This document shows positions 34,109 to 46,040 of a stretch of DNA of 64,000 nucleotides, piece by piece. Position numbers and translations under genes: made by a program. Numbering within the stretch: position 1 is the first letter of the stretch; every line of letters begins with the position of its first letter. The DNA lies in contig NW_026515543.1 in assembly GCF_014898815.1 (NCBI RefSeq), positions 310,001 to 374,000 on the forward strand, in the 5' to 3' direction. Origin of the DNA: Panonychus citri. Taxonomy: Eukaryota; Arthropoda; Arachnida; Trombidiformes; Tetranychidae. Under the pieces are notes generated by a model that saw only the letters and a list, made by a program, of their open reading frames with translations, was not told the DNA's origin and ran no database searches.

Positions 34109-35833
34109 TCAAGCAGCACCCAAGAGGTAAGCTAATTGTAGGCTACCATGGAGAGTGAAATTGTCCCATTGTTGTTGACAGAATTGAACTCGTTCTCGAT
34201 CAACTTTACCGAAATCGGCGACATTCAAGATCATCGCTGATTCATCGGAGTCTAAAGTTTTCCATTCGGTTCCACCAACACTTGGAGGTTTACTGTAATG
34301 ATGAGAAAGAAAAACGATAATATCAAGAGGAAAATATCAGCATTATCGTAATAATAATATCGTTTTCGTAACTTGGTGAAACTTACCCGAATTCAGCAAA
34401 ATGAGCCCAAATTTTCATGACCTGTGAACTTAAATCTCTTTCAGATTGGGTAGCATTAGGGTCAAGGAAAGGAAATCCAAAGACGAACGGGATTTCACCG
34501 GCATGACAAGTTCCCATCCATGAACTTGCATCACAGGGAGGAAACATCGTCGATTTGGCCTTTTGTGTATGATAATATCCGAATACTTTACCACTTTGCT
34601 GACCATTTTTGGCAAATTTAAGGCCAAACATATAAGTTGGACAAAGTAAAGCGGTATCACTATAAGCCTTTTCCAATTGTGACCTTAAAAAGGCGGAATC
34701 ACTGGTTGGTGGGCCGAAATAAAGTTCACGGAAATAATCAAGAGATTCTTGTTTGAAAGTTAACGCTAAATAACCAAGAGCAGTTTGATAATCCATTGGT
34801 GAAGGATCAACTGGATTAAACAGTTTGGCGTCAAGTTTGGCCATGAAAATGGAAAATTCATTTTTCTCAGTACCAACCAATAGATCAACCGAATCATCGT
34901 ATAAACCTTGATCGAAAGCTTCGTTTACAGTGAAGGGAAGAAAATCATCTCCGTAAACCCAACGGAATCTAAGTAAACCATCAGATTGATTGTCAATAAT
35001 TTCGGGTACCGATAAGCCTTGTAAACAGGTCAGAATATCGTGAGATGAGGCACATGAGGTTCGATTAAGAACTGACCAAGCATTGCCAATGAAGAAACTT
35101 GGATCATCGACTGGATTGTAAATCGTTCCTGATTCGAGAATTGCTCGTTTGAACAGACCTTTGGTCAGTGGGGACAAGATATGAGCCGAAACTGACATGG
35201 AACCAGCAGATTCACCAAAAATGGTCACTTGATTAGGATCACCGCCAAATTTTGCGATATTTTCTCGAACCCATTGCATGGCCATAAGTTGATCTCGAAG
35301 TCCAATATTGGACGGAATCCTTGGTTCGCCTGCACCGAAATACATGAAACCAAAAGCATTAAGACGATAATTATGGGTCACCAGGATCACATCTTCGAAA
35401 GGTACCATTGGAAGGCCAGGATAGAATTCATTGCCCGAACCCATGGTCAAAGCACCGCCATGTATCCAGAAAAGAACAGGTCGTTTTCGAGTTGCCGATG
35501 AATTAAATGTGGACTCGGTAACATAGACATTAAGGAAGAGACAATCTTCATTTGTTTCTTCAGGTTTAATATGTTCACTTCGTTGTGGACACGAAGCACC
35601 ATAATTAGTTACCGATCTCACTTCGGTCCAGGGTCAACTTTTTCCGGTGATTGGAATCGTAATGATTTGATCGGTGGTTTAGCATAAGGAACACCAAGAA
35701 AATGAGCGACTTTGATTCCGTTAAAATCAACAAATTTGCCTTGAACGGGACCACTTGAGATCGATACGATTGGTGTTAAATCATTGGCACTAATTAGTGT
35801 CCAAAGAAAACACGAGAAAATAACAAACAACAT
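34109..35833 (-). CDS. Secreted carboxyl/cholinesterase-family esterase (one frame break)
   Basis: This is an alpha/beta-hydrolase of the carboxyl/cholinesterase family; in mites such enzymes take part in ester and xenobiotic hydrolysis. The exons are 34387-35833 and 34109-34292 (phase 2), about 543 aa. The signal peptide is MLFVIFSCFLWTLISA. Family marks are FLGVPYAKPP, EDCLFLNVYV, the oxyanion loop WIHGGALTMGSG, the nucleophile elbow FGESAGSMSV, the acidic residue in GTEKNEF and the histidine in CHAGEIPFVFG, so the triad is complete. The frame breaks at the GGG run 35631-35633 (plus strand): adding one base joins VDP to WTEVRSVTNYG, the normal family sequence, whereas the written frame stops 5 codons later. 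A TATA-like box lies 75 bp upstream of the ATG. The substrate cannot be predicted. Confidence 0.93.
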
Positions 35834-37564
35834 ATTTAGTCAACAATTAACTCGTAACTTATTCAAGTTCAATTTAATTCAATGTGATCTCAGCAATTAA
35901 CTTACGTTTATATATCCAATCTGTTTTTTCACTGATTTTCTGATTAACTATCGTTAATTTTTCTGTGTCAATTAGATATTGGTTATTAATTTGTATCAAT
36001 TGTATTCCCATTATCATCTTTGATTGTTATTATTGATTGTATAATTTAATTGATCAACAATTAATTTCAAAGTTGTTGTTTTTTCCCAAACAATCAATTA
36101 CAATGAAAACCTTTCCGTCAATTGGATTCAATGATTAGATTGGATTTTCATTGATTAGCTAAACACAATTAAGTGATATTGGTTCAACTGGAGCTTGAAA
36201 ACCTAAATAATGAAATTTAAATTAATTGGTTAGAGCACAAGAACTGAGATTATCTAATCATAAATTAATTAATCTAATTGCTTTTAAAAACAAAACATAA
36301 AATTCAATTTTCATTGGCTTAATTTGTTTAATGGTTTAAGCTTCTGATTTGCATTATATTAAATTGCACTTTTTTCATGTTACAATTAGAATGGATGATT
36401 AATAAATTGTTGGAAAAACAGTTGATTGTTTGGTCGTCAATTTAGTGTCATAATGATTGTTCAAGTTAATTGATCTTGATTCCGACAATGTTATTAATAG
36501 TAATCAACCAAGAGTTTTTTTACTTCATTTCCATAGGAAGAGATGATTAACTTTGACGATTTTTTTTAACAATTAAATTATAGAGATGGTAATTGATGGA
36601 GGCTTGATTGTTGTTCGTCCATTAAATTGTTGTCTTCGATAATGTATAATAACAGGTTTGGATCAAATTATTAACTTTAAAGGAAACAATTCGTTAAATG
36701 GCTTCAGTTGCAATTTGATAGCAATTTAAGATTATCATTATTAAGGTGATATAAACATGATCCCAATGTAGTTGTGGTGGTTAATTTGATTTGTTTATGG
36801 TTGAGTGATAAATATGAGAGTTAAACTGGAATCATTACAATCATCAGAAGTAATGTTTTTTTTATCCTAGAAATTGGTTTAATCATCAAACAAGATGATG
36901 ATGATTTTTGTATCCCCATCCAAAGGCACAGGTAATAATGATTTTCTTTTGGAGGTAAATGTAATTTCAACGATTAAGTCGCTTTGGTTAATTCATTTTT
37001 TAACATGGAATTTGGAGTAGCCATGATGAAGCAATCGATTAGTTGAACGGAGAATTGATCGAATTGGGTAAATACTTTAAATATGGAATATATGTGTTTC
37101 CTTATGTGATTGAAGGAGAAAAAAAAATGTAATAACAAGAACATGATCTCATATCTTTCTGGAGAGAAAACAACAAAAAGTCAGACAGCTCATCAGGAAA
37201 TGGAATAGTGGAAGATTCAGAAAAATGATTCAGGTGAGATTGGTAAATTGATTGACAATTCCAAAGTTAAATGACGATGATTATCAAAGATACAACAGGT
37301 TGTTCAACAGGTGGAAATCGATGAGCTCGAAATGGGATAATTTTGGTCTTTTCTTTTTCAATAAGTTTCAGGATCAGAGTTTATCGGGTGGCCATTAGTC
37401 TAAACATTTCGCCTTTCAAGGCAACTATATGATGACGAATGAGAGAGAAGTGTTAATTAGAGGTGTGTTTTGATAAATATTGAGATAAGATTCTCTCTCT
37501 CTCTTTCTGAAGGATATAAATATATGAACATGAAATGAGATTGGAGTTGAATTTGATGCCAGGT
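35834..37564. other. 1.7 kb intergenic region, nothing recognised
   Basis: AT-rich sequence upstream of the esterase and downstream of flower. A CT run lies at about 37492-37508. No conserved coding sequence is seen. Confidence 0.4.
35907..35914 (-). promoter_or_regulatory. TATA-box candidate for the carboxylesterase
   Basis: TATATAAA reads on the minus strand about 75 bp before the esterase ATG, a sensible core-promoter distance. The genome is AT-rich, so chance occurrence is possible. Confidence 0.35.
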
Positions 37565-38018
37565 CTAAGCTGGTGAGAATCCACCAGCTTGGAATCTCAT
37601 GTCATCTTGATTAGCTTTCTGTCCAATCAGTATTACACCATAAATTGCAGTGGTTCCGAGAGCACAAAAGAAGCCAAAGAAAAAGAATGGTCCATAACAG
37701 CCAAATAGACAAGGTAAAATGGCTAATCCCGTAGGTGACAACTTTAATCCACAAAGGTTTTGCCTCGAAAAATGCTGTAATAGGTTGAGCGAAACGGATG
37801 AAAGAGACAAAAGCAGGAGCCTCGATAGAAAGGACAACAATTGCTCCGAAAACAAGTGAAAGTCCAGTAGGTACACAGGCAATAAAAGAGAAAAGACTGA
37901 GAGAGGTAATTATCCCAAAGACAACTTGGAGTAACGACAAACCAGTAACAATTTGATTTCTCCAAGAAACGACCCACCATTCAGCAGGTACTCCTTGTTG
38001 ACTTTCTGATCCCATCAT
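37565..38018 (-). CDS. flower: Flower (CACFD1) membrane protein (one frame break)
   Basis: Flower is a small four-helix membrane protein of synaptic and secretory vesicles, implicated in calcium entry, endocytosis and cell competition. It spans one exon of about 150 aa (Drosophila about 194). WWVVSWRNQIVTG precedes TM1; the acidic residue in the membrane, within VVLSIEAPAFVSFIRFAQ, is the conserved selectivity-type glutamate of this family. AKPLWIKVVTY, TTAIYGVILIGQKANQDDMR and the end GGFSPA match. The frame changes between TM2 and TM3 at the CCC run 37728-37730 (plus strand). The second half is only in frame if the minus-strand G-run is two longer (or one shorter); two longer matches the family spacing better. 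The first ATG of two is at 38016-38018. Confidence 0.9.
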
Positions 38019-41000
38019 GATGATACCAAGGACAAAAGAGTAAAACAATACAACAGGTCAAGTAGAATAGTTTTAATAATTTAGGTCCGTGGGGCAAAAA
38101 AAAATAGAAAACAGGATCAGGTTTAAATTCTCAATAAATGTTCCAAAGAGAAAAAAACTGAGAGTTGGCAGTTGATGGAATTTTTGGTAGAAGAGAAGCA
38201 AAAACAAATAGAATTTCTCTTGCAAATTGATTTATTGAAGAATTTACAAGTGAAATAGGAGAATTCCAATCCAGATGGAGAAGCAAGAAATTCAGTGATG
38301 ATTCAGGGAGATAATTGCAATATAGAATTAATTATAAACAGAGCAAAATTACAACGCCTTTGCAAAGGGAACTGAAGATGAGTAACAAACTGGAAGATTT
38401 GACAATTAAACCACTTGCATTACACATTCACAACAAGGAAAATCTCAAGGTTATGATGATCTTTTCAAATGATAAAAATAAATTTCTCAATAATCATCAA
38501 ACCAGGAAGAAAAAGCCTACAAAAAAAAAATTAATTACTAACGAAAACAAATCAACTAAATTAATTTAAATTGAGAAAATAAAAAAATAAAGTTTCAATT
38601 GTTCCAACGTTAACCAAAAGAACCACCAGAGGGAGTAACTTGAATTCGAAAACATTTGAAGCGCTTTTTTCATAATATTCAAAAATTTTCCTTCTCAAAA
38701 TAATAATTAACAGAATGAGATCTTAATCATAATCTTTAATTGTCTTCTAATCAAAATTTATTCCGATAATCAAATCTCAGATAAATTGAATTTTCTGCAG
38801 AAAATCATTCACTTACTTATCGTGTTCATTTCGATTGGTTGGTTTTTTGTTATTTCTTTTTTTCCATTGATAATGATAATAGAGGAAGATATTAATTGCG
38901 ATTAAAGATTAACGTTAATTGTGAACAATTTAAACAAAATGGTTGGATAATTTTTCTTAGTTAATCGTGAATATAGAGGAATTTATTTTATTATTTAATT
39001 CCATGTGTCTACAATTTTTAAATTGTTATGGATCATAAATTGTAAAGGAAGTTTATTATTAATTTTGTTTATTATTATTATTATTGTTAAATTGTTACCA
39101 AAACCAGAAAATTTAAACATAACAATTTAGGTTTTTTTTAATGATAATTGTTATGAAAAGTAATAAACTAACCTTAATTGTGATAAACTAAGTTAATTTA
39201 TATTTAGGGAAAGTTGTAATTGTCTTCTTCAGTCCATTGATTGTTAAGCCAAGTTTATCAAATTAAATTAAATTTTCTTCCCTTTGGTATTTACTTTGTA
39301 TCATCTTCACATTTAATTGTAATTAATATTTCTAACCATCAGTGAACCATTTTAATTGTTGTTACTTTGATTAAAGGCCATTAGGAAAACAATATAAAAC
39401 CAATTGATTAGTAAACTTAAACAATCTTGATAAAATTATAGTTGAGTTGATTACAATTAAAAGGAGTATTTTGTACTAATCTAATTGCAACTGTCAATTG
39501 TTTACAATTAAAACCATAAAGTAAGTAAATTAGCAAAACGAATTGACAATTATTATCATTATTAAATTGTTCATGATTCTCAAAATTAAGGAAAACTGTT
39601 GAAATTGAATAAAATTACTAGTAAATTATAACAAGGATCACAATTAACTAATCACAATCTGTAAAGCTAATGACTTAGGTCAATGACTAAACAATCAACA
39701 GGAAAATTAACAATAATTGTAGCAATTAATAAATTTAGAGAGTTGATTGTAACCAATTTGACTCAACAATTTGTCAAATCGTTTTGTCATTCAATGAATT
39801 TACCAAAATTAATTCTGATTGTTTCACAAAAAGATAGAGTTAACTAATTATTATTAGATAGAAAAAATCAAATTCAATCAGTGAAACAATTAAACGAACT
39901 GAATTAAAAATAGATTGTCAATAAATTGAATTATTACAAATTAAGATCACAAAACTAAATTGTTACAAGTTTTCAGCTCAACATATTAGCTGGTTAATCA
40001 CAATTAAAGTAAAAAAAACAAGAATTAAGAAGATCAATTCAATTATCTACAAAACAATTAACCTTAAACTCACCGTAATTGTTAACAATTAACAATTGTA
40101 ACCAAATTGATTAGAATAATTTATTTAGGTAACAAGAGATGCCGAAAAACAGAGTAATCATAATCTGAATAGAAATTATTTCCAAGATGATTAAGTTAAT
40201 TGACTTGAACCAGGAGAGATAATTTGAATTACAATTAATCTAAATTGTTGGAAAGGAAAAGAAAAACTTTTTCGTTATTAGTTGATTTCGTTTCGTTAAT
40301 CATGATAATCTGATAATGTTTATTTTTCATTCCTCTTGAGAAACCATTTCCATTTCCATTTGATATAATGGACAATACCAATTAGTTTAAATTGTTGGAT
40401 TTACTTTTTGATTGTTGTTTGGGTATTGTTATTGTCTCCTAATGATTGTAATGATAATAATGCAAAAATAATCACGATTTTACAATCAAATTGTATTACA
40501 ATCAACTGAAAGAGTTTGATTTTATAATGAGTCTACTTTATGAGAATTGAGTCAAGTTAATGATGTTGATCATATTAAATTATCATTCGACTCTCGAACT
40601 TTTTGTCCAAAGGTTATAAAGCAATTAGAAAGGTCATAGAGTTAAATTACCATTGTAATCACAAAGAAAATCTCTTAATTTAGTTGATTAGTCACAATTT
40701 TGATTCTCAAATCAACCTTGATTTCCGATACAATTGTTTTCTAAATGTCAATCGACTTAATATTTTCCTTATTCAGTAATCAGTAAATTAATACACCCAT
40801 TAGATTGGATCAATTTGTCCATTTATGAAGCGAAAAGATTACAAACAATTAAAACTAAGCTGAACAATTAGTAACAATCAATGATAAACATTGAGCTCAA
40901 ATTGATTAAATCAAAAGGATTCGAAGTGATAAATTTTCAATAAGTTTCTCTGAGTATAAAAACCACAACTAAATTTACTAATTAGTATCATTTAAAATTA

Positions 41001-41047
41001 CAGAAGAAAATTAATTCGTTGTAAAGTTAATTACAATTAAAGTGAAT
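38019..41047. other. 3 kb gene-poor divergent region flower/FN3 gene
   Basis: Very AT-rich, with many AATTGTTA/TTAATTG-type words. A Lys/Asn-rich open frame at 38315-38569 looks non-coding. No conserved coding sequence, RNA gene or transposon is seen. Confidence 0.4.
40955..40962 (+). promoter_or_regulatory. TATA-box candidate for the secreted FN3-like gene
   Basis: TATAAAAA lies 93 bp upstream of the ATG at 41048, in the GC-richer context GAGTATAAAAACC. Spacing and flank are typical of a core promoter. Confidence 0.5.
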
Positions 41048-41571
41048 ATGAATTATTTAGTGACTTTCTCCATTCTCATCGTTGCGATCATCAATAATGT
41101 CCAATGTGATCAAAAGTCCATTGGAAAACCGATTATTATTGGAGCTTCTCAAATAACCTCAACCTTAATTGTCTTGGAAAGTGTTGATTTTGGTGCTAAT
41201 TACGTTAAATTAAACATGACTTACGAAGAAAATGAATCTGATAATTCAATCGAAAATTGTAGATTATCAGTGAAAATTCAAGAAGATTTTGAGGGCAAAC
41301 CCTTTTGGACCCCAGCGGATGAATGTGAGTATCTAACGGTAAATGGATTTTCGATGCAAGAACAATTTAATTTGAATCAATTTCGTTCTCGTTGACAGCT
41401 TATAAAGTCCACTATACTCGAATTGTATTGAGAAACAGGACCACTTTCAAAATTTCGATCGAAAATCTCGAACCAGCTCGAAATTATCGCTTCTCGGCCG
41501 CTTGTACGCACTCAGATAACGCAGTAACAAACTCGAATGTCGCTGAAACGCTGACGAAACCATCACCATAA
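41048..41571 (+). CDS. Small secreted protein with one fibronectin-III-like domain
   Basis: I do not recognise a named family. The exons are 41048-41324 and 41399-41571 (phase 1), 149 aa. The signal peptide MNYLVTFSILIVAIINNVQC is followed by about 125 residues. The second exon reads SYKVHYTRIVLRNRTTFKIS, then IENLEPARNYRFSAACTHSD, the F/G-strand pattern of an FN3 fold (hydrophobic-x-Tyr spacing, N-L-x-P-x-x-x-Y). One cysteine before and one within the last strands (ENCRL, SAACTH) could pair. There are N-glycosylation candidates at NMT, NES and NRT. A TATA box upstream and the small secreted product suggest a tissue-specific gene. The function is unknown; salivary or extracellular-matrix roles are both open. 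Confidence 0.6.
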
Positions 41572-44500
41572 TCAACATGGAATCAGTTAATCACTCGATG
41601 GAAATGCTGACGATACACCAACGAATCATTGATAGAACACAAAAGAATAAGATTTTTTAATTGTAACTTGAATTTCTGAATAAAAACTTTAATCTATCAA
41701 TAGTTTAATTTGATAATTCGAACCAATATTCGTCGAAAATTTTGTACAATTAGATCTAACATTTAGTGTGTTCGAAGATTATTATATTTTCGTGTTCGAT
41801 TTGCCCATTTTCGAGTGTGTGTTCATTAATATAATTGATCGGCTAATTTAATTCACTTTCTAATTGTTATCACGAATCGACCAACAATTTACCGTTTTTC
41901 GTTCAAATCATTTTCACCTGATTAACATTAATCGAGAACATTATGATTTAAATAATTACGATTAAATTGCTTGTGTGTTATGTTTTGGGTTAGTGGATTA
42001 ACTATAATCAAGGGATAATTTAAATCCAATTGGTAAATTTAAATAGTAATTGAAATTATTGGTTAGTCTTTTTAACTCAATCACTTTCCCTTAGGATTAA
42101 ATTGACGTTTGTAACTTGACCTTAACCTTTTTCCTTGATTTTATAATCATTCAATTTGTTAATCAGTTGAAAAGGATAGTTAGTTAATCACCAAAATCAA
42201 GGTATTAATTAAGTATACAAGTGAAATTAATGTAACTATGTTTCTCTTGTTAAATGATTGATTGGTCTCATTTTGATTATTACATTTGGGTGAACAGGAT
42301 GAGAGTTAATCAACAAGATAATAACTTTTTTAGTTAATTGTGTAGAAAATTAAAATTAATTTCAACCTTTTCCTTGTAATAATATTTATCTAACAATCAG
42401 TGATGATTAACTCAAGGTAATAACAATTAAGATGATGTTATCATATCAAAATACAAAACCTTCAATGGGATGATTACTATTAATACAATTATCCAAAGGT
42501 ATTCATACATATGAATAAAAAAAAATTTTAATATCTCTCAATGATTGATCACAATTAGACATGGAAACAGTAATTAAACTCACCTTTTTCTCACCTTAAT
42601 TAATCAACAATTAAGGCGATGATTAAAATAATATAACAACAAAATCGAAACCGTAACCAAACTGGTAACACATACAAATTAAAACCGAAAACCAGGAAAG
42701 AAACAATTTTCTTGATAATAATTCACATAACCAAGATTCTCATCTTCTGAATACAGGAAGAGAGACAAAATCTCAACACCATGATGAAGATGGACACTTA
42801 ATTACAGGTAATTAAGAAAAAAAAATTCGAATCAAAATTGGAGCTCAAAGTGTCATTGGCAGAGAGTCAATGTGATTCCCTCCAAAAGTGAAGGCCATTC
42901 ATTGGCAATCTCTCATTTCAATCTCTTTATTTACCTTTGAATTTGTTATTCCGCAATCAGGAAATTAAATTGTTTCAATGTTTCATTTAAATTGGAACAA
43001 TTAGTTTATGTGATTAACATGAGACAAGAAGGAGAACCAATTTAGAAAGAGAACATTTTTTTTTCTCTTTCTTGGTTTTGTTGTTTTCTGGTTTCTCATA
43101 ACAACATTTATTTTGCTTCTTCACTCACAACATTTCATCGTCTCTATCATTTGGTTGACATTTTTTTTTATTGTTGTTCTATTCTAAATTTAAACTAACA
43201 ATTGTTCCAATGTTATTTATTCATCGTGTTAATCTAGTGATTTAAGGTAATTTTACATTCATCTATTTCCCATTTTGTATAGAAAGAAAGTGAGAGAGAG
43301 AGAAACAAACAAAATCTATTCTCATCATTGTATCAACAACAACAACACTTTACCTTTATCACTAAACTGTATCATCTCTGGATTACATTGGTATGGACTC
43401 CACCTTATTTAAAGCTAGTCAATCATGATTTAGTCACCAATGTGTTACCTGGATTTTTTTATCTCTCTCAATGTGTAGTCCATAACAACAATCAAGGTTA
43501 TCTTGATATCCAACAACAACATCTACATCTCTCTCATTCTGGTTTTGTTTTGTTTTTCTTTCTCTCTCTCTCTCTTCTGGTTCAGTTTCCAATGATTACT
43601 GTTGATTATCACCAAAGAATCAATTGATTCCTCTGTGTTTATCTTTTTATTAATTCTCTTTTCTTTTTCTTTTGTTGATTACATCATTTTTACAGGTAAG
43701 ACTGATGAAAGAATCAACCTTGCGATTAAATTATTCTATGGTCAACAAGATTACAGAATTAATCTCCTTTTCTATACACATTGATGATCAATATTCGTTT
43801 TCTTCATTAACTACTAATCTCTTCCCCTTGATTGTGTCTGTGAAAGAAAACAAAAAGAAGAAGATATTTTTCTTGATAATCATTCTAATACAATATTGAT
43901 CAATTATCTTCTTCTCATCATCACCTAACTCTCCCTCTCCGCCTCCTTCTCCTTCTTTCTCTCTCCCTATTCATTTTCTATCTCTTCTCTTTCACTCTCA
44001 CATGAGAGATACTATTTTTTACTCTTCATCAACACTTTTTTCATGTGAGAGTTGCTGATGAAATATAAACACAACGAACATATAACATTAACAGTGCATA
44101 TGCTTTCTTGTTTTTAATCGTTTGATTCACTTGGTTAATCTTAATTTTTTTTTCTTTTTCACATTTATCTCTCTCTCACTCGACTCTCCAACCTGATCTT
44201 ATACTTGATGGTGATGACAATTGATTAGGATTTTGGTTGATAAACATCCTTCAAATTAACCCAATTGTCTTTATTCTTGGTCCTGTATTTGCTTACACCA
44301 AATCTCCCAATCAACAACGATACACAATCCATTTTGGAAAACATCAATACAACTGATAAACATTTAACCTGATTTACTTCAATTTATATAATTCATTCAA
44401 TACAATTTTATGAGTTTTCTTGATCCAGTAATTTATATATATAAAAACCCCATCAGATATCATCTTACAGTTTGGAAATTAAATCGCAATTTGTTACTAA

Positions 44501-45086
44501 ATCATCATCATCATCATCATCATCATCAACAACAACAACAACAACATCATTTTTGATTGTGTCTATTTGTTGTTTGTGTATTTCACTTGATTGTTTTTAT
44601 ATCTCTCTCTCTTTTTTGGATATATTATTTACCATCACTCACTCAGAAAAAGCAACTTATGTGCCATCAAGTATAATCTTTAACATCATCATTATCATCA
44701 TCAGAATAGTAACTCTAACAATTAACAATAAGTGATATCAACAACAATCGTTTTCTACTATTAAGCAATTCTCATCATCATCATTTCAATTGATTCAGTG
44801 AATATTGTTTTCGGTTTTTTGATCTTCTTTACTCATTACAATTAAACAAAATGTAATGAGAACTGTTATTTGGATTAAAAGTAACAATTAACTTTGATTA
44901 ACTTTTAACCAATCAACAAATATTTGGTTAATCTTGGTCATGTGAAACAATTTGTTATTCATATCACAATCTCTTTGTTTATTTTGCTCCAATTTTCATC
45001 AATAATCAATTGCTCAAGGTTCCCTTCACCTTAACTATTGCCTTAAAAATTTTCTTCTAATTACAATTAACATCATTATCATCATC
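41572..45086. other. 3.5 kb gene-poor region
   Basis: AT-rich sequence. Pyrimidine-rich blocks lie at 43030-43160, 43555-43575 and 43920-44010, with an ATC then AAC microsatellite at 44501-44546. Open frames of 60-99 codons here are low complexity and I do not support them. The 3' end may hold untranslated exons of the following gene. Confidence 0.45.
44501..44546. repeat. Trinucleotide microsatellite (ATC)n then (AAC)n
   Basis: About nine copies of ATC run directly into about six copies of AAC. It creates a spurious Ser/Thr-rich open frame. Confidence 0.9.
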
Positions 45087-46040
45087 ATGGCCTCGTCAAC
45101 TGATGGATACAAAGACACCAAAGATGCCAAAGATTTTCAAGAATGGATCGAGATAAATAAATCACGTCATGAAACTTTAATTGATCAAATGTCAACTTCA
45201 TCTCTTTCCTCATCATCTTCACACGAATTAATTAATCAATGTGGTAAAGGACTTAATGGTGTTGGTATTAAAGGGAAAAAAGTACGATTCAAGAAGAAAC
45301 TTCGTCGAGCCAAAGATCACAATTTAAATTATCGATCAGGTTATTATCGTGGTGATGATCGGAGAAACGGTCGACCAAGTCAACTTTGCCATTTAGTTAA
45401 ATTATTTTCAACCTTTGGTGGTTTAATTGCTCTTGTGGCGTTAATATTTGTCGTGGTTAATGTTCAAACTCACATTGAGTTACTTCAAATTCAATTAAGA
45501 TCATTGAATGACCATTACCACGGGATGGCGACAACTTTGACCGCATTGAAAAAAAAGACCCAAGATCATGATTCAATCATATTAACACTAACATCAAATA
45601 TAAGTGCCTGTCTAAATAATAACAATAATAATAGACTCGAGACCGATGGTGATATCAATCCCTCCCCAATGTCAACCTCACCGTTGACCGCAACAACAAC
45701 AACAATCACAACAAAATCTAATAGTAAAATTTTACCTGATCTTAATTGGTTGCCCAGTCAATTGCACGATTTATCCTTCCAAGTAAACAAATTAAGTCTC
45801 AATGTGACCCATTGCAATGAGAAAATGTCAACACTAGAAACCAGATTAAACAACTCCGCTCAAACGGAGGACGGATTGACCAAGAGCTTTTCCTATGTGA
45901 ATAATAAAGTTGTTGAAAATTCTGGTAAACTTGAACATCTAATGGGTTTGGTTGGTCATCTGGTTGAAGTGACCACAAACCTAACCACATCATCATCATC
46001 ATCATCAACAACCAGTGATCATTTCCATGAAAATCGTTGA
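45087..46040 (+). CDS. Orphan type II single-pass membrane protein with helical ectodomain
   Basis: Not recognised. It is a single exon of 317 aa. The N-terminal cytoplasmic part (about 1-107) is strongly basic near KKVRFKKKLRRAKDHN. One transmembrane helix follows (LFSTFGGLIALVALIFVVVNV, about 109-129), then a predicted coiled-coil stretch (HIELLQIQLRSLNDHYHG and TTLTALKKKTQDHDS). An Asn run and a Thr-rich linker come next, then a second helical segment with ETRLNNSAQTEDGL. Several NxS/T sites (NISA, NVTH, NNSA, NLTT) lie after the membrane helix, which supports an extracellular C-terminus. Basic residues on the N-side agree. The layout resembles coiled-coil type II receptors or IKBIP-like proteins, but I see no sequence match. 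Confidence 0.6.
   Translation: MASSTDGYKDTKDAKDFQEWIEINKSRHETLIDQMSTSSLSSSSSHELINQCGKGLNGVGIKGKKVRFKKKLRRAKDHNLNYRSGYYRGDDRRNGRPSQLCHLVKLFSTFGGLIALVALIFVVVNVQTHIELLQIQLRSLNDHYHGMATTLTALKKKTQDHDSIILTLTSNISACLNNNNNNRLETDGDINPSPMSTSPLTATTTTITTKSNSKILPDLNWLPSQLHDLSFQVNKLSLNVTHCNEKMSTLETRLNNSAQTEDGLTKSFSYVNNKVVENSGKLEHLMGLVGHLVEVTTNLTTSSSSSSTTSDHFHENR

Noticed and set aside
38315..38569. Lys/Asn-rich 84-codon frame
   Set aside because: Composition follows AT-rich DNA; no homology, no splice structure and no partner exon.
43328..43899. Three overlapping open frames of 60-99 codons
   Set aside because: Low-complexity Phe/Leu/Ser readings of pyrimidine tracts, with no start context, homology or conserved pattern.
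44472..44735. Ser/Thr-rich open frame
   Set aside because: Produced by the ATC/AAC microsatellite.
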